64,000 bases of DNA from Tillus elongatus. Taxonomy: Eukaryota; Arthropoda; Insecta; Coleoptera; Cleridae. The DNA lies in assembly GCA_964006375.1 (NCBI GenBank), contig OZ023269.1, forward strand, positions 4,030,001 through 4,094,000, given 5' to 3'. Position numbers and translations under genes: made by a program. The notes beneath the pieces were generated by a model, which ran no database searches, was not told where the DNA came from, and saw nothing but the letters and a program-made list of their open reading frames with translations. Positions 11,534-24,059 of this stretch are shown piece after piece; the first letter of the stretch is position 1, and each line of letters starts with the position of its first letter.

Positions 11534-11888
11534 TATTGATTCTGGAATTGTACGTGGCAACGCTGTGTGAAATTCAAACAGCCGAGCGATACTTCGGAAA
11601 GCGCGCAAATATTCACGAATCCTTTGAGTAATATTCTCATATATTTATTATATTGTGTTTAATATTTATAATAATAAGATAACATAACAAAATGCATAGA
11701 TACTAGATAGACGTATCATTTGTTCTATGGTTCATGGTTAATCGTTAATAGTTAACGTCATATAATAATGATATTTGATTGGGCAACTACATAGAGACAC
11801 TTTGTTTCTATAGTTAAAACTCTGCAGAAGACAGAGTACAATTGTTCTCTAGTGACCATTAAGCCATTAAGTGAAGATTGGAACATAT
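11534..11888. other. Unassigned sequence between SINE and TIR element
   Basis: No feature is recognisable. Confidence 0.4.
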
Positions 11889-12512
11889 GATGAGCACTAA
11901 TAAGTACACTGTTGGAGAAACCCATTTCAACACAATAATTTTTAAAGACCTGACCTGACCTGACGATCGCTTACAGCTAAAGGTTGTGTTTGTATTAGAT
12001 GCAGGTAATCGTAATCGACAGCAACCTCAGAGGGAAGGATCAACAAACACTCCTTCTCTGCTTATGTTTACCGGAAGTGTTTCTATTAAAATTATTTTAT
12101 ACTTGTTTTCACGTAGTTGCGACATATTTTGTATTAAACGTATTAAAGAAACATTGTGCGAACACCACCTCTACAGAACAGTTCATTGTGCGCAGAATCT
12201 CTCTTTGAGACTTGAGACAAAAGATGCCAATACTACGTAAGAGCAAGTATAACGATTTTCTAATAGACTGACTTGCGGTGAACAGTGAACATAAGCCGAG
12301 AAAGTTTGTTTGCGATTCCTCCCTCTACAGTGCGATCAATTACCTGGCACCCTGGCACCTAACTAATATAAACACAAGTTTAGTTATTGTTAACCGTTTA
12401 AAACATTTCATGCTGTAATGACGTTAACGTTGTTAGTGAAACGATCGTCAGGTTTTTAAAAATATATTGTGGTGAATTGGCTTCTCCAAAAGTGTACTTA
12501 TCAGTGCTCATC
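11889..12512. mobile_element. Non-autonomous TIR element, about 624 bp
   Basis: About 75 bases at the left (GATGAGCACTAATAAGTACA ... ACCTGACGATCG) are the inverted complement of the right end (GATGAGCACTGATAAGTACA read from 12512 inward). About 10 mismatches and a short CCTGA duplication on the left separate them. The interior has no transposase domain. I see no clear target duplication. Confidence 0.6.
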
Positions 12513-12929
12513 AAGGCTCCCATCTTGACTTAGTAAATTTATCTAGCATGCCCAAACTGTAGTGAGAATTGAAACAGCCCGGACTTCTTTTATAGGAATA
12601 TAATGTATCAGCCTTATAGAATCTTAAGAATCGTTTCGCATACCAATTTCTAAATAATCTCAGTCGCCTTCTCTCGTATTTTTTGTAATTCAGGAGAATA
12701 AGGAAAGGTCTTTTTAATCAGCCCTTTTCTTTATGTGCATTTAATCTGTAGGTTTTTTAAAGTTGGTTTGTTGGTTGCTATTAAGAAATTTAATTAATTT
12801 TATCATAGTAGTAAAATTAAAGTACAAAGCCACTGATTATAATTTTTTTCTATCTTTGTTATGTGTTTGAGTGGTTCGCTACATTAAAGTAAGTTGGCTT
12901 CATTGAGTTGGTAACACGGAGCCTCGAAG
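12513..12929. other. Unassigned AT-rich sequence
   Basis: Nothing is recognisable before the LINE 3' end at 12930. Confidence 0.4.
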
Positions 12930-13278
12930 TAGTGAAGCTTTTTTAAAATTATATTTCAACAACACACCACGAGGGCTTACAGCCCAAATACTATCGTACC
13001 GTGAGTGTCGACAAGGAGGAAAGAGGCAACATGTTAATTCTGGACTTGAAGGTTTTGGAGGTTCGGGGGAGAAGGAAAAACATGTGCCGGCAAGGAATTC
13101 CACAACTTGGAAGTCCTCACGACAAAAGAGCGGGCATAACAAGATGTTCTATGTCTGGTGACCTGGACGGTAAAAGAGTGCATTCTCTCTATTTCCCTGG
13201 TAGATCTGTTGGGGGCAGCAGGTGGAGTAACTATGGAAGAAAGCTCCCCTGAGCAGTGCCCGTGCAGATATCTATAAA

Positions 13279-13312
<34 letters not shown>

Positions 13313-14770
13313 GTCACCAACGGCACGTCGGTGGGAAAGAGATGGCAGCCTTTGGGTAAGGGTAGGGTTACCGATGAGACGTATAGCTCTCTTCTGAATG
13401 GAGTCCAGGATAGCGAGTGTAGAAGCGGCAGCGGCACCCCAGATGTGGGAGCAGTATTCGAGGTTTGGCCTTATCTGTGAAGTATATAAGGTATAGAGAT
13501 TAGCTGGTGAAAAGTATTTACGAGTCCGGAAAAGGAAACCTAATTTCTTAGCAGCGGCTTCTGCAATTGATGTGACATGTTGGTGCCAATTGAGATTTCG
13601 ATCCACAGAATTGCCAACAAGTGAAAAGGACTCATTACTTTGAATAACTTGGTTGTTCACTGTGAGGGGCTAGGGCTGGTGTATCTCTTATGAGATAGAA
13701 AGCAAGACTGAGTTTTGGTGGAGTTGAATTGTACAAGATTTCTACTTCCCCAGTCTAATATTTTTTGGAGATCCACAGAGACCGAACCCTCCATGAGTCT
13801 GCGATCCTCATCTAATTGGGCTAAAGAGACAGGGTTAGAATATTGTATATTTGAGTGGAGGGTGTTGTCATCCGCGTAACTGTGAACTGGGTTGGCTGTG
13901 CTAGAGAGGAGGTCATTGATGTGGATAAGAAACAAAGTAGGGACTAAAGCTGCGCCTTGAGGGACTCCTGCATTAATTGGATACAGTTTAGAGGAATGGC
14001 TATCCACGACAACAGAAATGAGAGGAAATTTGGTGTCCAGGTACAGAGTTTTGGTGGTAGGCCATAGGCCGGAAGTTTATTAAGCAGCGCTGCGTGCCAG
14101 ACCTGGTCTAATGCTTTGGATATGTCTGGAGCGACAATCTGGGATTCACCGTGTAGTTCCATAGACTTGTTCCAAGAATGGGTGACAAAGGAAAGGAGGT
14201 CGGCAGTTGATTTGCGCTGACGGAATCCATACTGCCTGTCGTGGATTAGACTGTGTTTTTCAAGACATTTTAGTAATTCGGTGTTTATATACTTTTCCAT
14301 CACTTTAGAGACGATTGAAAAGAGAGAAATAGGCCTGTACCTAGTCGCTAGGAAGCGCTTTGGATCCTTTTTTGGGGACGGGTTGTACTGAAGCAGTTTT
14401 CCAGTTACTAGGGAGCATGCCTCTATTCTAAAATGTCTAAAACAGACGAGTCAGGATAGGAGCAAGTTCTGGTGCGCATTTTTTGAGAACAATTGCTGTG
14501 ATCTCGTCAAGAGAGCATCTTTCGTACCTTTTTAGTTTTGAAAATGATATCCGTCATTTTATGGGCGACATTGGGGACTGTTGGTGGTTGAACATTAGGA
14601 GGTGGGTTGAGAGTAGAATTGCCGGTGAACAACGAGGCAGAAAGTTCAGCCTATCCCAGGGCGGTAGTAACAATTTCATCCCCTGAAACAAGAGGTGAGA
14701 ACCCGCTCTTGCAGAAATTATTCCCAATAAATTTAGCAAGAGTCCAGAAGGGTTTGCTGTCTCATATATT
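12930..14770 (-). pseudogene. 5'-truncated Jockey-superfamily LINE, reverse transcriptase remnant
   Basis: On the minus strand, successive frames carry reverse-transcriptase motifs in order. Thumb-proximal SLDEITAIVLKKCAPELAPIL lies near 14500. QYGFRQRKSTADLLSF and DISKALDQVWHAALLNKLPAYG lie at 13944-14303. AGVPQGAALVPTLFLIHINDLL and YADDNTLHS lie at 13657-14007. The C-terminal LDRNLNWHQHV...LEYCSHIWG region lies at 13034-13660, followed by a 3' UTR to about 12930. At least three frameshifts and several stops break it, and a GA microsatellite (13278-13311) has expanded inside the C-terminal region. The endonuclease domain is missing. The left boundary of the TIR element at 14777 coincides with the 5' truncation. 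The YADD residues are retained, but the element is dead. Confidence 0.88.
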
Positions 14771-14776
14771 GTTATG

Positions 14777-15778
14777 TGTTATGGTTATGAGTTCCGAAAT
14801 AAACCATAGTTATATTTTTATTGTTAATAGTGTCTTATTAAACCCAGCACCAGTCTAGTTAAAACACAGTATAATTGGCGAGGATGGGATAATTATGCTG
14901 TGTTCTCACTAGACTGGTACTGGGTTTATGAAGACACTATTAACAATATAACAATGGTATATTTCCCGAGTGTCTCGCGACAGTAAAAACTCGGGTGCTT
15001 TGTTTATACGCACTTTGCAGAATATTTCCAGTAACGAAATAAAAAACCTCCCTGGCGTGCGGTTTACACACAATCCTCTCAACTGACATTCTCAGTTTGC
15101 CTAATCAAAAGCTAAAAAAAGGAAAAAAGGTTCGTGATGCAGCAAGTGCGTTATGGCAGTGAATTTTTATTAAATGCTTCAAATTTGAATAACCCAATTT
15201 TCTATATATTTAGAAAGTTTAATTCTGGTATGTAGTAAGGTCCTTCCCAAGGCAACATATCCGCCAAATCTCATTAAAAGAACTGTGTAATTTTCTGAGA
15301 AAAAACAATTGTTTCGAAAGAAAACTCAAAATTTTTATGGAAAACCTTGTCCAATTCTCCTGGCTAACAAACTCATCCAAGCCATTAATAAAAGAAATAT
15401 TCTTGCCGAGTTTTCAATCTCACCTCAGATATGGGTTCTAGGGGTCCTAGTTCGCGCTCATTTGAACATTTTTTTGCAGTCTCACCATCGATACCTCTCT
15501 AAAAGTGAATTTTTTAAAATAAAAATTCACTAAACAGGGAAGGAAAAGTACATTATACTCACATGAATGGCAGGGTTGATTTTCCTTCCCCTTTTAGCTT
15601 TTAATTATGCAAACTGATGTCAGGGCAGATTATTTGGGAGGATTGTGTATAAACAGCACGTCAGGGAGGTCCTTTACTTCGTTACTTAAAATATACTGCA
15701 AAGTGCGCATGATCAATGCAACAGAGTTTTTACTTTCGCGAGACTCTCGTTTTATTTCGGAATTCATAACACTACACT
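14777..15778. mobile_element. Non-autonomous element with long TIRs, carrying a nested foldback
   Basis: The left end (GTTATGAGTTCCGAAATAAA, then after a nested insertion GTGTCTCGCGACAGTAAAAAC, GCGCACTTTGCAG-like and CCTCCCTGGCGTGC) is the inverted complement of the right end at 15636-15778. The TIR is about 120-140 bp with scattered mismatches. The interior (15301-15545) contains a copy of the dispersed repeat seen at 20117, 44924 and 59797. No coding capacity is present. Confidence 0.7.
14808..14958. repeat. Foldback element of about 150 bp nested in the left TIR
   Basis: TTGTTAATAGTGTCTT...AAACCCAGCACCAGTCTAG at 14820-14857 pairs with CTAGACTGGTACTGGGTTT...AAGACACTATTAACAA at 14910-14950 around a short loop (GGCGAGGATGGG). 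It separates two parts of the surrounding TIR that are contiguous in the right-hand copy, so it is an insertion. Confidence 0.75.
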
Positions 15779-16607
15779 AGACAGTTTGTCAACTATCTTT
15801 TATAATTGTCCTTCGTGTTGTCATATATTCTTAGTTAGTAACATATGGAAAGGATGAAGTAAATATTTTTTGCGTTTGTATTGTAGTGTAGATTGTAGAT
15901 ATGTCAATATGTCATATGTCACAAGTCACAGTGGTCATAAAATAAATATAAAATAAGTTCATTACAATACAAACCTTTCCCCTGAGTCCTTTGAGTAATA
16001 TGTTTTTGTTCTGATTCTGAAAATATTCTTTAACAAATTTTAATAATAAAACGTCAGTACATGTAGGACTATAAAAAAGGTTACATTTTTTCAATTTGGG
16101 GAATATTAATTCTAATGAGACATGTCAGTACATGTAAGAATATAAAGAAGGTTCACAAAGAATTTTTTTAAATTTTGAAGACTATTAATGTAATACAACC
16201 AAATAGAGAATATTCCTCTGAAGAAAATGATGCAATTGTAAGTAATAAAATAAAATAGGAGAGATTTAAAAGTTTCTAGTACAATTTTTATGTCCGTTTG
16301 AAATCCGATTATTTTTAAAGTTTTAGATACAGAACTCATTTTTTTACCGTTTTCTGTCTTCAGACTTTTTAAAGATAAATATCAATTGAGTAGCTTTGGT
16401 ATATAAATTTTTTAGACAAAACCCAATCTCTAAATTTTTTCCGTAATAGTTACTATAAAAATATTAAATTTTAGAAAACGACTCGATAATTTTTGGTATA
16501 ATGCTAATGTAGTTTGATTTTTGGTCGTTAAATAATTCGTCATATACTAAAATTATGCAAAATTACCAAAAAATAGTTTATTTGAACGTGCAATAATTAT
16601 TGGCAGA
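15779..16607. other. Unassigned AT-rich sequence
   Basis: Short related segments (CATGTCAGTACATGTA near 16050 and 16122) suggest a small local duplication. No gene is visible. Confidence 0.4.
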
Positions 16608-16774
16608 GTTTACCAGGTGCCAAGAGTTGAACAGTTGTGCGAATGAAAGCGTTCAAATTCTACTGGAATTCCACAGTTGGCGATTTACCAAAGGGGAATG
16701 ACAGGCAAATGAAATGAATCGGTAGTCAGCAGATGAGCGTTTAAACTCAACAGTTGGCGCCTGGTATACTACTT
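16608..16774. mobile_element. Short MITE-like inverted-repeat element
   Basis: TACCAGGTGCCAA at the left pairs with TTGGCGCCTGGTA at the right. Inside this, GTTGAACAGT and GTTTAAACTCAAC pair loosely. It is about 165 bp and has no coding capacity. No target duplication was confirmed. Confidence 0.5.
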
Positions 16775-17220
16775 GATTTTAAACCTGTTTCAGCCCAAGG
16801 TAGTTCAATCCTTATTTAAAGTTCTTTAAGTATTAGCCAATAAGATTAAATAAATTATGGTATATGATATTTTCTATGATATTACTTTCCATAGTTTACG
16901 CAATTGGGCGAACGTTAAGTAGACGCATCCCGTGAAACCAGAGAGAATGCACGTCGCTCGCTTGGCGTGCGGCGTTGCCGCTTGTGCTTTCTACCCTCAA
17001 ACAAGGAAAATAAGATATAAATAAAAAGGTCATGTAGAGTAATAATAAATTGAGCAGAGCCAATTTATATAATCTATTGTTATGAAAATGAATGAAGTTA
17101 ACAGACGGTGACTATTTAATTAATCCTACTGGCATGAAAATGACTTAAATGTGTCAACTTAACAGACATGCTATATTATGGATGCATTGTGCACTTATAA
17201 ATTGATCGCTGCCAAACCAG

Positions 17221-18802
17221 TAAACAGAAAATTATAAAACTTTGTCAGGTTAATAAAAAGGCCGCGCTCTATGTATGTAAATTAAGAAAAAAAATGTAGC
17301 GCAACCGGTTATACCGAAAGTTGACGGTAACTTATTTTTTTCAAATGGAAGTGATACGTTTTTTTGCTATTTTAGAATAGATGAGGCGATTCTACACCAG
17401 ACTCCAGTATCATATGCCCACTATTCTGCAAAACCTTGCTAAAAATGATGGGAGGTGTCTACTTAACAAGCTGTCTATATGGTGCATTTAAACATTTATT
17501 GTGTCGAAATGAGTAAATAGAAAATTATAAAACTTTGTCGGGTTAATAAAAAAGGCCGCGCTCTATGTATGTAAATTAAGAAAAAAAAATGTAGCGCAAC
17601 CGGTTATACCGAAAGTTGACGGTAACTTATTTTTTTCAAATGGAAGTGATACGTTTTTTTGCTATTTTAGAATAGTTGAGGCGATTCTACACCAGACTCC
17701 AGTATCATATGCCCACTATTCTGCAAAACCTTGCTAAAAATGATGGGAGGTGTCTACTTAACAAGCTGTCTATATGGTGCATTTAAACATTTATTGTGTC
17801 GAAATGAGTAAATAGAAAATTATAAAACTTTGTCGGGTTAATAAAAAAGGCCGCGCTCTATGTACGTAAATTAAGAAAAAAAATGTAGCTCAACCGGTTA
17901 TACCGAAAGTTGACGGTAACTTATTTTTTTCAAATGGAAGTGATACGTTTTTTTGCTATTTTCGAATAGATCAGGCGATTCTACACCAGAATCCAGTATT
18001 ATATGCCTTCTATTCTGCGAAACCTTGCCAAAAATGATGGGAGGTGTCTTCTTAACAAGCTGCCTACATGGCGCATTTAAACATTTATTGTGTCGAAACG
18101 AGTGAATAGAAAATTATAAAACTTTGTCAGGTTAATAAAAAAGGCCGCGCTCTATGTATGTAAATTAAGAAAATAAATGCTATGTTAGAATAGATGAGGC
18201 GATTCTACAGCAGACTCCAGTATCATATGCCCCCTCTTCTGCAAAACCTTGCTAAAAATGATGGGAGGTGTCTACTTAACAAGCTGTCTATATGGTGCAT
18301 TTAAACATTTATTGTGTCGAAATGAGTAAATAGAAAATTATAAAACTTTGTCGGGTTAATAAAAAAGGCCGCGCTCTATGTACGTAAATTAAGAAAAAAA
18401 ATGTAGCACAACCGGTTATACCGAAAGTTGACGGTAACTTATTTTTTTCAAATGGAAGTGATACGTTTTTTTGCTATTTTCGAATAGATCAGGCGATTCT
18501 ACACCAGAATCCAGTATTATATGCCTTCTATTCTGCGAAACCTTGCCAAAAATTATGGGAGGTGTCTTCTTAACAAGCTGCCTACATGGCGCATTTAATC
18601 ATTTATTGTGTCGAAACGAGTGAATAGAAAATTATAAAACTTTGTCAGGTTAATAAAAAAGGCCGCGCTCTATGTATGTGAATTAAGAAAAAAAATGTAG
18701 CGCAAACGGTTATACCGAAAGTTGACGGTAACTTAATTTTTTTAAATGGCAGTGATACATTTTTTTGCTATTTCCGAATAGATGAGGCGATTCTACACCA
18801 GA
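17221..18802. repeat. Subterminal satellite, ~294-bp monomer, six copies (left arm)
   Basis: GCCGCGCTCTATGTA recurs near 17261, 17555, 17849, 18143, 18367 and 18661. Spacing is 294 bp, except for one unit shortened by about 70 bp. Each monomer contains AAAACTTTGTC, CGGTTATACCGAAAGTTGAC and AGGCGATTCTACA. Most also contain the box GTGTCTACTTAAC or a variant with CTT in place of CTA. Confidence 0.95.
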
Positions 18803-19126
18803 CGCATCTATTATACACCCACTATTCTCAAACACATTAACAAAAAGCGAAGGGACGCAATAATAAACGGAAACATACACAGAACTACTTTTATTAAGTA
18901 TATTTGTGCTAACCGACATCCATTAGCAGTAAAGGAAAATACTTATATTGTTCTGCCTAAAGAATTGAAAGAAAGTATTGCTAGTCCAAATAAAATAAAA
19001 CCGCCAGTCGGCGGCTTTATAGGTTCCTTAATTAAAAAGCCGCCGAAAATGTTACTTATTTTATTATTTCGGCTGCATATGAGTAAATATACCAACAGCG
19101 ACCGACGGCGGTTTTTTATCCGTTGA
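18782..19126 (+). CDS. Hypothetical 114-residue frame in left arm
   Basis: This is the longest frame in the arm. It overlaps the edge of the satellite and runs through a GC-rich inverted-repeat cluster (CCGCCAGTCGGCGGC, AAGCCGCCG, GACCGACGGCGG). The predicted product is basic with no recognisable domain or signal peptide. The start codon lies in satellite-like DNA, and codon use looks no different from the flanks. An identical frame exists in the right arm. Conservation reflects recent duplication of the whole arm, so it is not evidence of selection. I doubt that it is translated. Confidence 0.2.
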   Translation: MRRFYTRRIYYTPTILKHINKKRRDAIINGNIHRTTFIKYICANRHPLAVKENTYIVLPKELKESIASPNKIKPPVGGFIGSLIKKPPKMLLILLFRLHMSKYTNSDRRRFFIR

Positions 19127-19329
19127 GGAAGATTACCGCCGGCGGCTGCGTAAACTAAAACGTAAATTGAGACTACAGTTTTTTAAACGTTAAAGTATTA
19201 TGTGTTGTGTTAAAACATCACTTTAAAATTACCCTAATAATATTATTATTTTTAGGATTGTTACCTACTCGCTATAAATAATTATCATGCATTTTTTGTC
19301 AGTTCAAATCGTTAGTTGCCATCAATATG

Positions 19330-19880
19330 TTTAGTACATAATTACACATATTCGAATGTGTATTTTGTACATTGTTTAATAACCAAAGCAGTTGATGTGT
19401 ATGATAAAAAAATACCTATAAAGTTTTTATATTCCTGGACACAGGTTTCGCCTTTTGGCATCGTCCAAGAAAAAGACTAAGTATAATATAAAGTCAGCTC
19501 TTCGGTGGAAATGAAGCGTAAGACAATAAAATAGATTTTTATCGTATCTTTTATTTTCCTATAGAAACTCCATCTGTTTCATTGTTATCTTCACACTGGC
19601 TGTACAATAAGTATTGTTTTATCAAATTGAAAAAGTCTGGACACAGAAAAAAAAATGTGCGAAAATAAACTTATAATGTTCCCGAAGAAACTGGTTTCCC
19701 TGCCAACGAACCTTATACAAAATTAAACTATTCGAATTTGAAGCATTTAATGAAATTTCGCTACCATAACGCACTTACCACGTCCAGAATTTCGTTTCTT
19801 ACAAACATGCATTATATTTCAAAGGGAGATGCGGAAATGCCATAATAGAAGGCGTGTTCAGTTATAAAAAAATAAGTACA
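19330..19880. repeat. Internal inverted repeat and dispersed repeat 'Y', left arm proximal
   Basis: The stretch with CTCTTCGGTGGAAATGAAGC, GAAACTCCATCTGTTTC and CATAACGCACTTACC is the inverted complement of 24060-24800 in the same arm. The same sequence type, in a more diverged form, occurs at 46305-46810 and 60550-61040. So each palindrome arm contains its own internal inverted repeat. Confidence 0.8.
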
Positions 19881-20044
19881 CTTGGAGAACCCAAATCCAG
19901 AATTAAGGCTTTTCAGTGAATATTCTTTAAAAAAAATTACTAATGGGGAGATCCCAACTTTTGAATTTGGAAAAAATTTCTTCAAATGAGTGCTAATTAG
20001 GCCCCCTAGAACACATATCCGGGATGAGTTTAAATTTTTTCAAT

Positions 20045-20116
<72 letters not shown>
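20045..20116. repeat. (AT)n microsatellite, left arm
   Basis: An AT array of about 70 bp, matched by a longer array at 34463-34566 in the right arm. Length differs between the otherwise near-identical arms. Confidence 0.97.
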
Positions 20117-20744
<628 letters not shown>

Positions 20745-21225
20745 TTTAAAGAAATTTGTTAACAATTAGTGAATTCTGTTTAAGAAAATTTACTAAAAAT
20801 GACTGGAAATTTACTAAAAAATCTACTAGTTGCCACATGATTCATGAATGAAACCTTTAACCAGGGTTGCGTCCCAGGCGGGCAACCTTTTTATGTTAGA
20901 ATTTACAAACAGTTTTGAAAGACATTTTTTGTTCGGAAACCCTGGTCCGATTGGCGTGGCTAATGAACTTTCTTAAGCTATTAACAAACAAAAGACACGT
21001 GCAAAGTTTCAATGAAATCGGTTCATTTTTTAGTGAATTTTCTTTTCCAAATTTCTTCAAATGAGCGCGAAGTAGGCCCCCTAGACACCGAAAACAATAA
21101 AAAATAATAGGCCGATCTTAGTAAAATATGAGAAGTACCTCCAGTTTCAGTGGCTTTGATAAGTGCGTTATGCAGCAAAATGGCTCAAGTTATCCCGAAA
21201 AATTATATGATTTCTTCAGCTTTTT

Positions 21226-21498
21226 TTGATCTCCCGAAATAACAAAATAAGGGGGACCAAATTTGGTAAGCGTCTTTGCATTACAAAGAGTGAGCCATGT
21301 AGCAAAATTTATGTGTGCAAGTTAAAACACAAAACAGTTGTAGGAATTAAAAAAGTTGCGGTTTTCTCTCAAAACGTCAAATCGCAATGTGGAACGTCAA
21401 AATTGACAACATTTAGGCAAAACCTGAAAGAAACACGGGTTATGTACAGAAAATGTAGCAAGAAGAGTGTTCCACAAACCATTAAGTTTCAGCTGTAA
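21226..21498 (+). CDS. Hypothetical 90-residue frame in left arm
   Basis: A basic, cysteine-containing product without a recognised domain. It lies inside a dispersed-repeat copy. The right-arm copy (33125-33397, minus strand) differs by one residue (Gly/Arg). There is no independent sign of coding function. Confidence 0.12.
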   Translation: MISRNNKIRGTKFGKRLCITKSEPCSKIYVCKLKHKTVVGIKKVAVFSQNVKSQCGTSKLTTFRQNLKETRVMYRKCSKKSVPQTIKFQL

Positions 21499-21629
21499 GC
21501 GTCATTTACTAAAATATTTACAGAAATTTAATTTCAAATAGACCCTATCTCTGATGCCTTAACAGTAGTTTTATGTAAGTTTATGGTGTATGGTATTTAA
21601 AAAAATTTAACATTTCTTAATGTAATATA

Positions 21630-21705
21630 TGTGTGCGTGCTATGTGTGCGCGCGCGCGAATATGACTTTGTGTGTTTGTGCGTGCGTGCACGCGCTTCTC
21701 TGTTA
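21630..21705. repeat. Alternating purine-pyrimidine tract (GT/GC-rich)
   Basis: ATGTGTGCGTGCTATGTGTG followed by (CG)n and GTGCGTGCGTGCACGCGC forms a potential Z-DNA tract. The mirrored copy lies at about 32917-32995. Confidence 0.8.
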
Positions 21706-22564
21706 GAACAATTCGATAAATACGATAACCTTCAGGTAATGAATTAATATTTACAATTCTTCAAGACTAAAGCACCATACGTTTTTTTGCTATTTTCAAG
21801 TAATTAAATAAAATATAATAATTACTATTATTACTATTTGAAGTTGGTGGAGAGAAGAAAGGAGCTGGTTGTGAAAAAACACGATTAAAACATCTTATTA
21901 GGTCGTTTTTGCTATTTTTATTTTTACATGTTAACAGTAACATAAATCAAGTCGATACGTTTCTCAGAAGTAAGGCATCAGAGTTAGAAAATAAATTACG
22001 TAATAAAGTCATACTGAGAATTAAAGACACAGCAACAACCAATATTATCTTGTCCACGATATACAACTAGCGACCGTGCGCGTATGTGTTGGTACCCAGT
22101 CGACAGTGTTACGTCACAGCGAGCGTTTCCGGTGGATACAAATATATTATTCTATAGTATTAATTCAGAAAAGAGTTAGTCACTGAAAAGAACAGCGGAA
22201 TTACTCCCAGATATCTCTTAATGATTATTTTCCTGGTCACGTTAATTCAATGTAATAAATTTGTCATAAAAAAGTGTCTATCTGATGCACTCTTTAACTC
22301 CATCAAGAAAAAAGATATGTCAATATAAGTTAACCTTATATAAGGCTACAAGCTCTACAGTTTCCTATGTAGTAGTCTTTATAAAGACAAATTGTGTACA
22401 TAAATGTACTTACATATCTTTTCAAACAAACGACAGTTTTAGTGAAGGAATGTTACATTTTCCCACATAAACTTGTTAAATTAGGCTATCAAACACAATT
22501 AGCTAAGGTAAGTATTCACATATTGGAGAGTAGCTGCCCAAAATATAATTTCCTCTTTATCATT

Positions 22565-23470
22565 CGGTTGGATGAGTGCCTTGAGTTGCTATTTATTCCA
22601 AAAAGTAACACAAAGTGTGGTAGGTTCACATATAATTTATTAAATGTAATGGACAAAAGACATTTCGATATAGCTAGTTCATTGAGATGACCAAGATGTG
22701 TATTATTTTTAATTGTTTTAAAACATATAGAGTTCAATTATTGTGAATTGCTATTTATTCCAAAAAGTAACACAAAATATGGCAGTTTAACCTATAGTTC
22801 TTTAAATGTAATATACAAAGGCATTTTTGTATAACTAGTTCATTGAGATGACCAACATGTGTATTGTTTTTAATTTTTTTTAAACCAATAGAGTTCAATT
22901 ATTATGAATTGCTATTTATTCCAAAAAGTAACACAAAATATGGTAGTTTCACCTATAATTCTTTAAATGTAATGTATAAAAGAAATTTCTGTATAACTAG
23001 TTCATTGAGATTACCAACATGTGTATTATTTTTAATTTTTGAAAACATATAGAGTTCAATTATTGTGAAATTATATTTATTCCAAAAAGTAACAAAAATA
23101 TGGTAGTTTCACCTATAATTCTTTAAATGTAATGTACAAAAGACATTTCTGTATAACTAGTTCATTGAGATTACCAAGATATGTATTATTTTTAATTGTT
23201 TTAAAACACATAGAGTTCAATTGTTGTGAATTGCTATTTATTCCAAGAAGTAACACAAAATATGGTAGGTTCACATATAATTGAAATGCAATGGACAAAA
23301 GCATTTCTGTATAACTAGTTCATTGTAATGACAAACATGTGTATTATTTTTAATTTTTTTAAAGCAACATATAGAGTGCAAATATTCTGAATTCCTATTT
23401 ATTCCAAGAAGTGGTAGTATCACATAATTTCTTATTAAACGTTATGTACAAACGACATTTTTAAAATATA
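22565..23470. repeat. 161-bp tandem array, left arm
   Basis: GAGTTCAATT recurs at 22730, 22891, 23052 and 23213, an exact period of 161 bp. Monomers contain TTTATTCCAAAAAGTAACAC and ATAACTAGTTCATTGAGATG. There are about 5.5 copies. The inverted counterpart is at about 31143-32048. Confidence 0.93.
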
Positions 23471-24059
23471 AAATCCAAATAACTTTGTGCATAGCTAGTA
23501 CATTGCGATGGCAAACATAAGTGTAATGTTTTTCTAAATTTTATAAGATAACAATTACGATTATTTTAATTCATATTTTTTACTTACTAGTATGGAAATA
23601 TGATGTACAACGGTAATTTCCGTGTAGATAGGTTATTCAGATGACAATTGTTGGTGGTTTAATTTAGAAGTATTATAAAGCAATCTTTCGATTTCGATTA
23701 AATTTGGTGAATACCTCCTTTTTGTAGGTGGCTTGGATAAGTTCGTAAGCCAGGAAAATCGGCCCAGGTTTTCCCGGAACATTTTCTTCGAAAAAAATTT
23801 ATATATCTCCAGAAATAACAAAGCAAGGGCAACCAACTGTGGTACACGGGTTTATACCATTATAGGAAAAATGACCCTTAATCTGATGCTTTAGCATTAG
23901 TCTTACCTATAGAGTTTATCGTTAAGTGGTGTATGAATTGTTGTCGCATTTTTTTAAAAAATCAATAAAGTACAATGTATCCGTTACTATACAAGATACA
24001 AAGAAAAATGTATACATTAATTGTAGGGTGTCTTGATCTACATCTTACAAAAATATTTC

